A stretch of 64,000 nucleotides of DNA, from positions 1-64,000 of the forward strand of contig NZ_CALGRE010000027.1 of the NCBI RefSeq assembly GCF_937958975.1, given 5' to 3'. The position numbers and the translations under genes are program-made. Below the pieces are notes generated by a model. It was not told the DNA's origin. It did not search any database and saw only the letters and a program-made list of their open reading frames with translations. Position 1 is the stretch's first letter; each line of letters opens with the position of its first letter. This stretch comes from an uncultured Eubacterium sp. (lineage in GTDB: Bacteria; Bacillota; Clostridia; Lachnospirales; Lachnospiraceae). This document shows, one piece after another, positions 1-8,563 of the stretch.

Positions 1-3000
1 GCCCAAAATCTTCCGACAAAAGATAACAGTGGAACCATTAGATTTACAACAGAAAATTATAATAATACGAATGGGGCTGTTGATTTAAAGTTTAAGGATG
101 GTACATACTTAAGTGATTTGGGCGCTGTGGACCAGAATGGAAATGGTATGAAAGCCAGCGAGCAGGGTCAAAGTAGGACATTGACCACAAACCAGTGGAA
201 TGAAATATATAGTAAAATTGGTGATGTTGCCAACGGAAAGGTTATTGATAAGGTTTTAGTTGTATATGATATGGAGAGTCATGAAAATGAAGATATGGCA
301 AACTTCCAGACATATTTTGATGATATTGAAATCTATAATCAGGATACACCGACATATTCTCATTTATCAGATTATGTGAGCATATTAAGAGGTACGAATA
401 ATTCTCCGGGATTTTCAAGAGGACTTACAGCACCGGTTGTTCTCACTCCGCAGGGATTTAATTTCTTTGCACCTTGTACAGAATATCGTTCCAGTGAATT
501 ATATAAGTATCAGAGTACAAGATTTAAATACATGACAATCAGCCATGAACCATCATATTGGGTTGGTGACAGAGGAACATGGCAGTTTATGGTTAATACA
601 AGTCAGAATGCAGGAAATTCCACGAATTTCGGAACAGGAAATCTGCAAGGTACATTTTCACATGAGAATGAAGTGGCAAAGGCACATTATTACAAGGTAG
701 CATTTGGCTCAGATGGTGGAGATGCTGCAAATTCACAGATGGAATTGACACCAACGCAACATGGAGCAGTTGTAAGGTTTACATATAATAATGCAGCGAA
801 TAAGAGTGTTATTTTTGACTGTGTCCATGCAGACGGAGGACTGGAATACAGTGGTAAAACATTTAAAGCATATAGTGACCATACAAGTAATGGTTCAAAA
901 CGTATGTATATTTATGGAGAATTTAGTGAGAATCCGGTAAACGCAAAGAATAATGGAAAAAATGGTATTGCTACATTTAATTCCAATACAGTTACAATGA
1001 AATTAGCTACATCATACATTAGTTATGAGCAGGCAAAGAAAAATATGGAATTAGAGATTGGAAGTAGTAGTTTTGATACGATTTACAATCAGGCACAGAC
1101 CGCATGGGATAATCAGCTTGGTATTATCACAGATGTAAAAGGTGCGACATACGAACAGCTTGTCACGCTGTATTCATGTATTTATCGTATGTATGCATAT
1201 CCAAATTTAATGTCTGAAAATACAGGTACAAATAGTAATCCGGTATGGAAATATAAGAGTCCATATAAGGATAGCAATGCAGAGGCTGTTGAAGGAAAAA
1301 TTTATATTAACAATGGATTCTGGGATACATATCGTACTGCATGGTCAGCATATGGTTTGTTCACACCATCTAAGGAGACAGAACTATTGAATGGTTTGGT
1401 ACAGCATTATAAAGACCAGGGATGGGTACCAAGATGGATTGCTCCGGGCGGAACAAATAGTATGGTTGGTACCAGCAGTGATGTTATCTTTGCAGACGCG
1501 CTGGCAAAGGGAATTAATTTTGATTACGAAGATGCTTATAATTCAGCGCTCAGAAATGCTGCAACTGTTTCCAGTAATTTGACAAATGGAGGAAGGAAGA
1601 ATCTTTCTGTATCAAACTTTATTGGTTATTCTCCGGGAGGCGGCGAGAGTTTCTCATGGTCTATGGAGGGATATATTAATGACTTTGGTATTGCTCAGAT
1701 GGCAAAGATACTTGCAGAAAAGACATCGGATGCCACAAAGAAAGCAAACTATCTTTCTGAGTATAATTATTTCCTGAACCGGTCAAAGAATTATTCACTG
1801 ATGTTTGATAATTCAGGAATGGATGCAGATACAAAGTGGTTGAAAGGTAGAGAGAGTAACGGGAACTTTACAACAGGAAACTATACAAATGGTGCTTTTG
1901 ACCCATTCTTCTGGGGCAGCGATTATACAGAGACCAATGCATATAATATGGCTGTATCCGTGCCGCAGGATGGTATCGGAGTTGCCAATCTCTATGGTGG
2001 CAGAGAAATGTTAGCTGATAAGCTTGACACAATATTTACCACGGAGGGAATTTATAATGGTTACAATGCAGTAAATGGTGTCGGTGGTATTCATGAGCAG
2101 AAAGAAGCCCGGGAAGTAAAATTGGGACAGTATGGTCATAGCAATCAGCCATCACATCATATTCCATATATGTATTTGTATTCTTCAAGACCGTGGATGA
2201 CACAAAAATATGTAAGAGATGTTTTAGACAGATGTTATGTAGGTGCATCTTTTGGTCAGGGATATATTGGAGACGAAGACAATGGAGAAATGTCGGCATG
2301 GTATGTTTTATCTTCTCTTGGAATTTATCCATTAGTCATGGGAAGCGATGAATTTGCTATTGGCTCTCCGCTTTTCAAAGAGGTGACTGTTAACTTAGAA
2401 AATAATAAAAAGCTCGTTGTTAAGGCAAATAATAACAGTAAAGAAAATGTTTATGTTGATAGTATGTACTTAAATGGTGAAAAATACGATAAGACATCTA
2501 TCAAATATAAAGATTTAATTAATGGCGGTACAATAGAATTTAACATGTCATCTACACCGAATAAGACAAGAGGTTTAGAGAACGGTACCTTTGGTAAAAC
2601 TACAACAGATGGTGATAATGCACCACAGGTTTATAAAGATTTTACATCTGATGCAGATTTATCCGGTACAAGCGGAGTTGCAACAATTGCAAATCTACAT
2701 GATAATAGTTCGGATACAGAGACATCTTTGGAAAATACAACAACATTGATGTATACTTTTACGGATAAGAAAGCTGTAAGAATGATAACACTTACATCTT
2801 CTGCATCGGGAAGAACTCCGGATAAGGCGCAGATATATGCAGATAATGGTGATAATAATTGGCAACTTTTAGGAGAATATAATGATGGCGCTCAATTGCA
2901 CTTTAAGGTGTGGGGGAAATATACACGTCCATTTGCAATTGATGCTTCTAAAATAGGAAAATATACACGTTATAAGGTTGTTCTCACAGGAACGAATGCA

Positions 3001-4185
3001 AGCTTGGCAGAAGTAGAGCTTTTGGGCTACAGTAATGGAGGTGTGTTAAAGAGCGATTTAAATAATGCTTTGAATACAGCAAGAAATCTTGTAAGTACAA
3101 GCACATACAAGGCTGTAACTACAAAAATGAATTTGGCAATTGAAAATGCACAGAGCGTTTACAACAACAATATGTCTTCGGATGATGAAGTTAAGTCAGC
3201 ATATCAGAAACTTACAGAAGTTGTGGATATAAAGAATAATCAGATTAAGTTGACTGACCCTTCAAAAATTGAGGCAGAAAAGTATGATGACAAGGCAGCT
3301 GCTATTGTAAATGATGGCAATAATATCGGCGGTGTAAAGAGAAATACATGGGTAAAATATGAAAATGTACTCTTTAATGGAACAGCTAAGAATATTGAAA
3401 TTAATTATGCAGGACAGAAAAAGGATGCAGGTGGATACGTTGAAGTATATCTTGACAGCAGAGTTGGAACACCGGTTGCGACAGTAGATTTACCTACAAC
3501 AGGCGAAAACTGGAGTAATTATGTATCTGTTAAGACAGCTTTAGACGAAAAGGTGACAGGACTTCATAATGTATATCTTGTATTTAAGAATGATAAGTCA
3601 CATACTTATGTCGCCAATGTAGACTGGGTAGCATTTGATGTAGAACCATTATCTGAGACAGATTGTGAGGACTTAAATATATTAGGTTTCCAGATTAGCA
3701 ATGTGTTAGGCGGTCTGAGAACAGTTTCAGAAGTGGAAGCTGAAATTAATGGTCAGAAAGTGGTTGAATTTGGTAATGTATATGCGGTAGCAGTGGATGG
3801 AATTACAAAGAGTGACATGGTTGTTGACAGTACAAATAAATATGTTGCATCAATCAAAGCTACGGAGAAGGGAATTATTGATGAAAAATTCTCTGATTCA
3901 GAGACAGCTACAAATTATGTAATGACAATGACCGATAACGGAACGACGAGTGAGGCGCTCACACAGAAATATATGATTCGCGCATATGCGAAGTTGGCTG
4001 ATGGAAGTTATGTGTATAGTAAAGTATGCAGATATTCAATATATAATGTGGCTGCTGTACTCTATAATGACTGCAAAATGAATACAAATGCCGGACATGA
4101 ATATTTATATAATAATATTTTAAAGGTAGTAGACAGTAATTATAAGGTAGTAGATTATAATTGGAGCAGCATAGTAGTGAAGTAA
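1..4185 (+). CDS. Secreted GH92 family alpha-mannosidase / mannose-phosphate hydrolase, multi-domain (5' end outside window)
   Basis: The frame is open from the first base, so the N-terminus and signal peptide lie upstream; 1394 residues are visible. Family GH92 enzymes are calcium-dependent exo-acting hydrolases of alpha-mannosides. Family hallmarks seen are WDTYRTAW (about residue 442), NQPSHHIPY (about 715) and GDEDNGEMSAWY (about 758). The usual motif around the catalytic acid is NEPSHH; here codon 2146-2148 is CAG, giving Gln instead of Glu. A Gln at this place is known from a GH92 that uncaps mannose-1-phospho-6-mannose. After the catalytic region come a discoidin-like CBM32 domain (about 870-1010), a helical linker (about 1012-1080), a CBM6-like domain (about 1090-1220) and a 170-residue C-terminal domain shared with the GH81 at 53332. 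It probably acts outside the cell on yeast mannan; the exact substrate is inferred. Confidence 0.93.
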   Translation, partial: AQNLPTKDNSGTIRFTTENYNNTNGAVDLKFKDGTYLSDLGAVDQNGNGMKASEQGQSRTLTTNQWNEIYSKIGDVANGKVIDKVLVVYDMESHENEDMANFQTYFDDIEIYNQDTPTYSHLSDYVSILRGTNNSPGFSRGLTAPVVLTPQGFNFFAPCTEYRSSELYKYQSTRFKYMTISHEPSYWVGDRGTWQFMVNTSQNAGNSTNFGTGNLQGTFSHENEVAKAHYYKVAFGSDGGDAANSQMELTPTQHGAVVRFTYNNAANKSVIFDCVHADGGLEYSGKTFKAYSDHTSNGSKRMYIYGEFSENPVNAKNNGKNGIATFNSNTVTMKLATSYISYEQAKKNMELEIGSSSFDTIYNQAQTAWDNQLGIITDVKGATYEQLVTLYSCIYRMYAYPNLMSENTGTNSNPVWKYKSPYKDSNAEAVEGKIYINNGFWDTYRTAWSAYGLFTPSKETELLNGLVQHYKDQGWVPRWIAPGGTNSMVGTSSDVIFADALAKGINFDYEDAYNSALRNAATVSSNLTNGGRKNLSVSNFIGYSPGGGESFSWSMEGYINDFGIAQMAKILAEKTSDATKKANYLSEYNYFLNRSKNYSLMFDNSGMDADTKWLKGRESNGNFTTGNYTNGAFDPFFWGSDYTETNAYNMAVSVPQDGIGVANLYGGREMLADKLDTIFTTEGIYNGYNAVNGVGGIHEQKEAREVKLGQYGHSNQPSHHIPYMYLYSSRPWMTQKYVRDVLDRCYVGASFGQGYIGDEDNGEMSAWYVLSSLGIYPLVMGSDEFAIGSPLFKEVTVNLENNKKLVVKANNNSKENVYVDSMYLNGEKYDKTSIKYKDLINGGTIEFNMSSTPNKTRGLENGTFGKTTTDGDNAPQVYKDFTSDADLSGTSGVATIANLHDNSSDTETSLENTTTLMYTFTDKKAVRMITLTSSASGRTPDKAQIYADNGDNNWQLLGEYNDGAQLHFKVWGKYTRPFAIDASKIGKYTRYKVVLTGTNASLAEVELLGYSNGGVLKSDLNNALNTARNLVSTSTYKAVTTKMNLAIENAQSVYNNNMSSDDEVKSAYQKLTEVVDIKNNQIKLTDPSKIEAEKYDDKAAAIVNDGNNIGGVKRNTWVKYENVLFNGTAKNIEINYAGQKKDAGGYVEVYLDSRVGTPVATVDLPTTGENWSNYVSVKTALDEKVTGLHNVYLVFKNDKSHTYVANVDWVAFDVEPLSETDCEDLNILGFQISNVLGGLRTVSEVEAEINGQKVVEFGNVYAVAVDGITKSDMVVDSTNKYVASIKATEKGIIDEKFSDSETATNYVMTMTDNGTTSEALTQKYMIRAYAKLADGSYVYSKVCRYSIYNVAAVLYNDCKMNTNAGHEYLYNNILKVVDSNYKVVDYNWSSIVVK

Positions 4186-4215
4186 GATATTTTTAATAAA
4201 ATAAATTAAATTAGA

Positions 4216-4260
4216 CTACCCCCGATAAGTCAGAAATAAAATCTGATTTATCAGGGGTAG
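4216..4260. terminator. Bidirectional terminator between GH92 and rubredoxin
   Basis: Two 19-base arms (4216-4234 and 4242-4260) pair with only G-U exceptions around a 7-base loop, followed by TTTTGTT on the plus strand. It sits between convergent genes. Confidence 0.85.
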
Positions 4261-4265
4261 TTTTG

Positions 4266-4421
4266 TTATACTTCTGAAAATAAATCTTTTCCCACATAGC
4301 AGAGAGGACAGACAAAGTCATCAGGGACATCTTCCCACTTTGTTCCGGGAGCAATTCCTCCTTCCGGATATCCTTCTTCTTCGTCATATATCCATCCGCA
4401 GACATCACATACATATTTCAT
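4266..4421 (-). CDS. Rubredoxin
   Basis: This 51-residue protein reads MKYVCDVCGWIYDEEEGYP at its start and has the two C-x2-C knuckles of rubredoxin (C5/C8 and C38/C41) that hold one iron in a Cys4 site. It is a small cytoplasmic electron carrier, in anaerobes often serving peroxide or superoxide detoxification. An AGGT-type ribosome binding site (GGAGGTACC) lies just upstream of the ATG at 4421. The length and both motifs match the family exactly. It is monocistronic and convergent with the GH92 gene, with which it shares a terminator. Confidence 0.95.
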   Translation of the reverse strand: MKYVCDVCGWIYDEEEGYPEGGIAPGTKWEDVPDDFVCPLCYVGKDLFSEV

Positions 4422-4674
4422 TGAGGGTACCTCCAACAATATATTTATTATTTATAGCTAGGATTGTTTTAACTTTATTATGGAAAAATATTTTAAAATT
4501 ATACGAGGATAATAAAAAGGGTGACATAAGGATGACATTTCATAAAGAAGTTAAGTTCCAAAGACTTTTTTTACGTCCCATGATATTTCAGACAAGAAAT
4601 ATATTGAACCCATTTGGGAATGTTTGAAAAAAACTATCCCCTTTTGTAAACATTTGTATGAACCTATTAACTTT

Positions 4675-4715
4675 TTGAACGATGTTCAGTATAATATGGA
4701 TTGAACATTGTTCAA
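4675..4715 (+). promoter_or_regulatory. Promoter flanked by two GAAC-n3-GTTC operators
   Basis: Two near-identical palindromes, TTGAACGATGTTCA (4675-4688) and TTGAACATTGTTCAA (4701-4715), bracket a perfect TATAAT (4690-4695). This is the layout of an autoregulated TetR-family promoter. The regulator encoded just downstream is broken. Confidence 0.65.
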
Positions 4716-4723
4716 GGGGCATT

Positions 4724-4882
4724 ATGGACAATAAAGAAATAATCATTCAAGCCACGATAGACCTCATCAATGAAAAGGGCGAACAATTTCCAAAATCACG
4801 GTGTTTACAGGGAAACTTATGGGAGATATTATCTGGGAAAAACTTGCCCAAAAGAAGCGTTCCGAACTTACTAAAAAGATGA
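4724..4882 (+). pseudogene. Remnant of a TetR-family regulator
   Basis: The first 20 or so codons (MDNKEIIIQATIDLINEKG) look like helix 1 of a TetR DNA-binding domain. The frame then loses similarity and stops at 4882 after 52 residues, where a TetR protein would need about 180-200. The other frames downstream to 5000 also show no continuation of the family that I recognise. A ribosome binding site (AAGGGG) and a promoter with paired operators lie directly upstream, so the gene start is intact while its body is deleted. I consider it a decayed repressor; the short frame could still be translated. Confidence 0.5.
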
Positions 4883-5032
4883 ATCCCGAAAGTATTGGGC
4901 TGAGCGGGGATGGCTTGGGAAAATCAGACCATGGGGAGCCTAGAAAATGTAATCTCTCTTTTTCGTGCAGAGATTGAGAGGAAAAAAACAGAGTCGTAAT
5001 ATATACTAAAAGCTGTTAGGAGGATTTTTGTT

Positions 5033-5878
5033 ATGGAATGGATTCAAAGATTAAATGATGCAATCGGTTATATTGAGGAACATTTGACAGATGAAATTGA
5101 TTATGAACAGCTTGGGCTGATTGCCTGTTGTTCTTCTTATCATTTCCAGAGAATGTTCACCTATATGGCGGGGATTCCTTTATCTGAATATATCCGTAGG
5201 AGAAAAATGTCGCTTGCTGCGGTAGATTTACAGGGCAAAAACATGAAAATCATTGATGTGGCAGGAAAATATGGATATAATTCCCCCACCGCATTTAACA
5301 GAGCGTTTCAGTCTGTTCATGGAATCGCCCCATCTGCTGTAAAAAATGAGGGGGTATCCGTAAAATCCTTCCCACCTATCTTATTTAAAATTACAGTCAA
5401 AGGAGTGGAAGAAATGAATTATCGAATTGAAACAAAAGACGCATTCCGTATTGTAGGTGTATCTGTACCGCTGCACAAGGATATTGAAAAGAATTTTACA
5501 GTCATTCCCCCAAAGTGGCAGGAAATATCCATGAATGGAACCTTGCAGAGATTAATCAGTATGATGGACACGCCGCCTATGGGAGTGCTTGGTGTCAGCA
5601 CTTGTAATGATACGGAACCATGGAGGTATTATATTGCGGTATCTACTTCACAGGCAAAGAATGACCTTGAAGAATATATCGTGCCAGCGGCTACATGGGC
5701 AATATTTTCTGGAGAGGGTACTAATCAGTCTATCCAGGAATTGGAACGACGCATCGTAACAGAATGGCTGCCGACTTCGGGATACGAATATGGCAATGCT
5801 CCCGATGTCGAAGTTTATCTAAATCCAGACCCACAAAATGCACAATATGAAGTATGGATACCAGTGGTAAAAAAATAG
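5033..5878 (+). CDS. AraC-family regulator with GyrI-like effector-binding domain
   Basis: This 281-residue protein has an N-terminal AraC double helix-turn-helix (residues 5-105, including ACCSSYHFQRMF and KYGYNSPTAFNRAFQ) and a C-terminal GyrI-like domain (about 120-280), the arrangement found in regulators of the Rob/BmrR type that bind lipophilic or drug-like effectors. The ribosome binding site AGGAGG precedes the ATG at a normal distance. It is followed by a broken KTR-domain gene typical of Tn916-like elements, so it probably arrived with a mobile element. Its target genes are not evident here. Confidence 0.88.
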   Translation: MEWIQRLNDAIGYIEEHLTDEIDYEQLGLIACCSSYHFQRMFTYMAGIPLSEYIRRRKMSLAAVDLQGKNMKIIDVAGKYGYNSPTAFNRAFQSVHGIAPSAVKNEGVSVKSFPPILFKITVKGVEEMNYRIETKDAFRIVGVSVPLHKDIEKNFTVIPPKWQEISMNGTLQRLISMMDTPPMGVLGVSTCNDTEPWRYYIAVSTSQAKNDLEEYIVPAATWAIFSGEGTNQSIQELERRIVTEWLPTSGYEYGNAPDVEVYLNPDPQNAQYEVWIPVVKK

Positions 5879-5880
5879 TT

Positions 5881-6072
5881 ATGGATACTAAAACAGAATG
5901 GATATACTGCCCTATTTGTGTAAATAAAAGCTGAACCAGAATCAGGGAAGATATAAAATTAAAGAATTTTCCACTATTCTGTCCAAAGTGCAAGCACGAA
6001 ACATTGATTGAAGCAACAAATTTACAGATAACAGTTATCAAAGAGCCAGACACAGAGTCGATGAATTTGTAA
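5881..6072 (+). pseudogene. Cysteine-rich KTR domain protein, interrupted by TGA
   Basis: Two zinc-knuckle pairs are visible, YCPICVNK before and FCPKCKHET after an in-frame TGA at 5932-5934. The C-terminal part (KEPDTES) matches the small cysteine-rich KTR proteins (about 55-65 residues) found on Tn916-like conjugative transposons. Apart from the TGA the frame is intact over 63 codons. This gives a nonsense-mutated relic; a sequencing error at one base is the other explanation. It begins 2 bases after the AraC stop. Confidence 0.7.
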
Positions 6073-6110
6073 AGTAAGATTATTGCAGTTCATTGGCTCT
6101 GTTTTTATTT
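6052..6110 (+). terminator. Terminator after KTR relic
   Basis: Fourteen-base arms at 6052-6065 and 6089-6102 pair with two G-U pairs and lead into TTTTTATTT. The left arm overlaps the end of the KTR reading frame. Confidence 0.7.
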
Positions 6111-6246
6111 ACAAAGTGCTTGAGGTAAAGTCTCTTTACGGAAAAAAATTACGGAAGATTTTATAGGCATCTAATACACCCTATTCTCCGCATATGCCAG
6201 AGGAATATAAAAAGGCATGGAAGCGTAATTTTTTATATTATAAAAA

Positions 6247-6297
6247 GACTCATAAGCTAATTAGAATATTGAGAATTTCTAACCAGCCTATGAGTCT
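6247..6297 (-). terminator. Hairpin terminator for the 38-residue membrane protein gene
   Basis: GACTCATA...TATGAGTC arms with further pairing (TTAGAA/TTCTAA) form a long hairpin. On the minus strand it is followed by CTTTTTATAA, fitting a terminator of the leftward gene at 6326-6442. Plus-strand codons upstream (6170-6250) look like a coding relic I cannot identify. Confidence 0.6.
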
Positions 6298-6325
6298 GAT
6301 TAAGCAATATGTAATTTATTGTTTA

Positions 6326-6442
6326 CTATTTTTTGTCATTTTCAGATGTATCATTGTCATCACCTCTTGACAGGCTCCAAGCCCATATTCCCGCAGCAAT
6401 GAAAATAATAGCAATCACAATAACTGTAATTGTTTGTTCCAT
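6326..6442 (-). CDS. Small single-span membrane protein, 38 aa
   Basis: The frame starts MEQTITVIVIAIIFIAAG, giving one hydrophobic helix (residues 4-23), then a short charged tail rich in Asp, Asn and Lys. A strong TAGGAGG ribosome binding site lies 11 bases upstream of the ATG, and a leftward terminator follows the stop. The clean signals on both sides make it a likely real gene despite its size. I do not recognise a family. Confidence 0.6.
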   Translation of the reverse strand: MEQTITVIVIAIIFIAAGIWAWSLSRGDDNDTSENDKK

Positions 6443-6524
6443 AATATAATGTACCTCCTAATATTTTTATATACGAAATAAACCTATGAATTATAGGTGT
6501 GAAAAAAATGATGAATACACTATA

Positions 6525-6920
6525 TTATTTTTTCCCGTCCTGGTGGTGAATATAATCAAGAATTATCGTGTGGCTGTGAAGCACACCAAAGATATTCGCA
6601 GATGCTACTGCGGAAAATACAGAGTAGAATCTGTGATTGTAAAAAGAGGTGATAAGGGCAATTAACCCTCCAAAACCATTAAAAGCGTAATTGTTGGTTT
6701 TATATTTGGGTAATAAAGAGGAACCTTGAGTCATTCTTCTTGTATTTAATGTAGAAGAGGTAACGATATCTGAAAAACAGGTATTGAAGTATGTATTGTC
6801 TGTATCGGTTGGAGATAATATAGAGTTACCATTTACGATACCGATAAACAGTACAGAAAAAAAGATAGAGATAGTCAATATAAAATTTATTAAGATAGTA
6901 TTTTTCTTGAACAACTTCAT
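6525..6920 (-). CDS. Hypothetical exported protein, 131 aa
   Basis: The first 30 residues (MKLFKKNTILINFILTISIF) form a signal peptide or membrane anchor; the rest contains many Ser, Thr, Asn and Tyr, with a second mildly hydrophobic stretch near 85-115. The ribosome binding site AGAGGAGG and a well-spaced promoter upstream (6946-6974) support expression. I recognise no domain. It is divergent from purA and has no partner gene. Confidence 0.6.
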   Translation of the reverse strand: MKLFKKNTILINFILTISIFFSVLFIGIVNGNSILSPTDTDNTYFNTCFSDIVTSSTLNTRRMTQGSSLLPKYKTNNYAFNGFGGLIALITSFYNHRFYSVFSAVASANIFGVLHSHTIILDYIHHQDGKK

Positions 6921-6945
6921 AATGACCTCCTCTTCATAAGAATAT

Positions 6946-6974
6946 TGTAACAGACATTAAGTATTTGTTCAATT
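6946..6974 (-). promoter_or_regulatory. Sigma-A type promoter for the exported protein gene
   Basis: On the minus strand TTGAAC and TACAAT are separated by exactly 17 bases, a few tens of bases upstream of the start at 6920. Confidence 0.7.
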
Positions 6975-7118
6975 ATATTCACATAGGATATTATGTATAT
7001 AAATTATTTTATACTGGAATTTTCTTTCATAAAATAGTATAATGCTTAGTGGTTTGTTATGCCATTTTAAGGAAGTCGGCAAAAACAACAAATTTTATAA
7101 ATGTTAGGAGGAAACCAA

Positions 7119-8393
7119 ATGGTTAGAGCAATAGTTGGTGCTAACTGGGGTGATGAAGGAAAAGGGAAAATTACAGATATGCTTGGCGAGAAGTCGGATA
7201 TTATTGTAAGATTCCAGGGAGGAAGTAATGCAGGTCATACGATTATCAATGATTATGGTAAGTTTGCATTACATTTACTTCCATCAGGAGTATTTTATCA
7301 GCATACGACATGTATTATTGGTAATGGTGTTGCACTGAATATCCCTTACCTTCAAAAAGAAATAGACGATATCGTTTCGAAGGGAGTGCCAAAACCAAAT
7401 ATTCTTGTTTCAGATAGAGCACAGATTCTTATGCCTTATCATATAGATTTTGATGCATACGAAGAAGAAAGACTTGGCGGAAAGGCATTTGGCTCAACTA
7501 AGTCAGGTATTGCTCCTTTTTATTCAGATAAATATGCTAAGATTGGTTTTCAGGTTTCTGAGTTATTTGACGAGGAAACATTGAAAGAAAAAGTGGCAAG
7601 GGTTACGGAACAGAAAAATATTATGTTAGAGCATATGTATCATAAGCCTTTGATTCAGCAGGAGGAGTTGCTTGAAACATTACATAGTTATAGAGATATG
7701 GTTGAGCCATATGTGTGCGATGTTTCTTTATATTTAGATAATGCTTTAAAAGAAGGTAAGACAGTTCTCTTAGAGGGACAGCTTGGTACATTGAAAGACC
7801 CTGATTTTGGTATTTATCCGATGGTCACATCATCATCAACACTAGCTGCATATGGAGCAATTGGCGCAGGTATTCCACCATATGAAATCAAAGATATTAT
7901 TACAGTTGTAAAGGCTTATTCCAGTGCTGTCGGTGCCGGAGAGTTTGTCAGCGAAATCTTTGGAGATGAGGCTGACGAGTTAAGACGCCGTGGTGGTGAT
8001 GGAGGAGAGTTTGGCGCTACAACAGGCCGTCCTCGTAGAATGGGCTGGTTTGACTGTGTTGCTTCACGCTATGGTGTAAGAATGCAGGGGGCAACAGAAG
8101 TTGCACTGACAGTTCTTGATGTTTTGGGCTATTTGGATGAAATTCCGGTATGTGTTGGATATGAGATAGATGGAGAAGTGACAAAAGACTTCCCGGTAAC
8201 GGCGAAATTAAAGAAGGCAAAGCCGGTTTATGAAGTTCTTCCGGGATGGAAAGAGGAGATTCGTGGAATTACAGAATACGATAAACTTCCCGAAAATTGC
8301 CGCAAATATATTGAATTTATTGAAAAAGAGCTTGGTGTTCCAATTACAATGGTAAGTAACGGACCTGGAAGACACGAGATTATTAACAGATAG
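7119..8393 (+). CDS. purA: Adenylosuccinate synthetase
   Basis: This 424-residue cytoplasmic enzyme joins IMP and aspartate using GTP, the first step from IMP to AMP. The signature NWGDEGKGK is at residues 8-16, the GNGVALN segment and the TTGRPRRMGWFD segment near the nucleotide and IMP sites are present, and the length is that of the family. The frame extends upstream to an ATG at 7101, but the ribosome binding site AGGAGG (7105-7110) lies inside that extension, so ATG 7119 is the start. It stands alone and no PurB or other purine gene is next to it. Confidence 0.97.
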   Translation: MVRAIVGANWGDEGKGKITDMLGEKSDIIVRFQGGSNAGHTIINDYGKFALHLLPSGVFYQHTTCIIGNGVALNIPYLQKEIDDIVSKGVPKPNILVSDRAQILMPYHIDFDAYEEERLGGKAFGSTKSGIAPFYSDKYAKIGFQVSELFDEETLKEKVARVTEQKNIMLEHMYHKPLIQQEELLETLHSYRDMVEPYVCDVSLYLDNALKEGKTVLLEGQLGTLKDPDFGIYPMVTSSSTLAAYGAIGAGIPPYEIKDIITVVKAYSSAVGAGEFVSEIFGDEADELRRRGGDGGEFGATTGRPRRMGWFDCVASRYGVRMQGATEVALTVLDVLGYLDEIPVCVGYEIDGEVTKDFPVTAKLKKAKPVYEVLPGWKEEIRGITEYDKLPENCRKYIEFIEKELGVPITMVSNGPGRHEIINR

Positions 8394-8427
8394 TAAAGAA
8401 TATTTGTTCGTAAGAAAGAACATAATT

Positions 8428-8529
8428 AAAACCCATATATCAATTATAAAAACTCAATCATTTAAGGAAGTTCGATTTTAAGAATTATTGAAAGATTGTA
8501 TGTTTTTACATAATAGATATATGGGTTTT
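8428..8529. repeat. 14-bp inverted repeat bracketing 74 bp, purA/SEC-C intergenic
   Basis: AAAACCCATATATC (8428-8441) and its exact complement (8516-8529) enclose a short AT-rich stretch that has its own small hairpin (TATGT/ACATA). It lies between two convergent genes and may act as a terminator on both strands or be a small mobile relic. Confidence 0.6.
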
Positions 8530-8563
8530 AAACTTATTTTCACATGCTGTTATTTTTTACAGG

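Noticed and set aside
4211..4414. 67-residue minus-strand frame at this place
   Set aside because: It is an out-of-frame shadow; the real gene is the 51-residue rubredoxin in another frame.
5932..5934. In-frame TGA read as selenocysteine
   Set aside because: Family members have no cysteine at this place, and I see no stem-loop of the bacterial type right after the codon; a nonsense mutation is simpler.
7101..7118. purA start at ATG 7101
   Set aside because: The extension contains the ribosome binding site of ATG 7119, where the family sequence begins.
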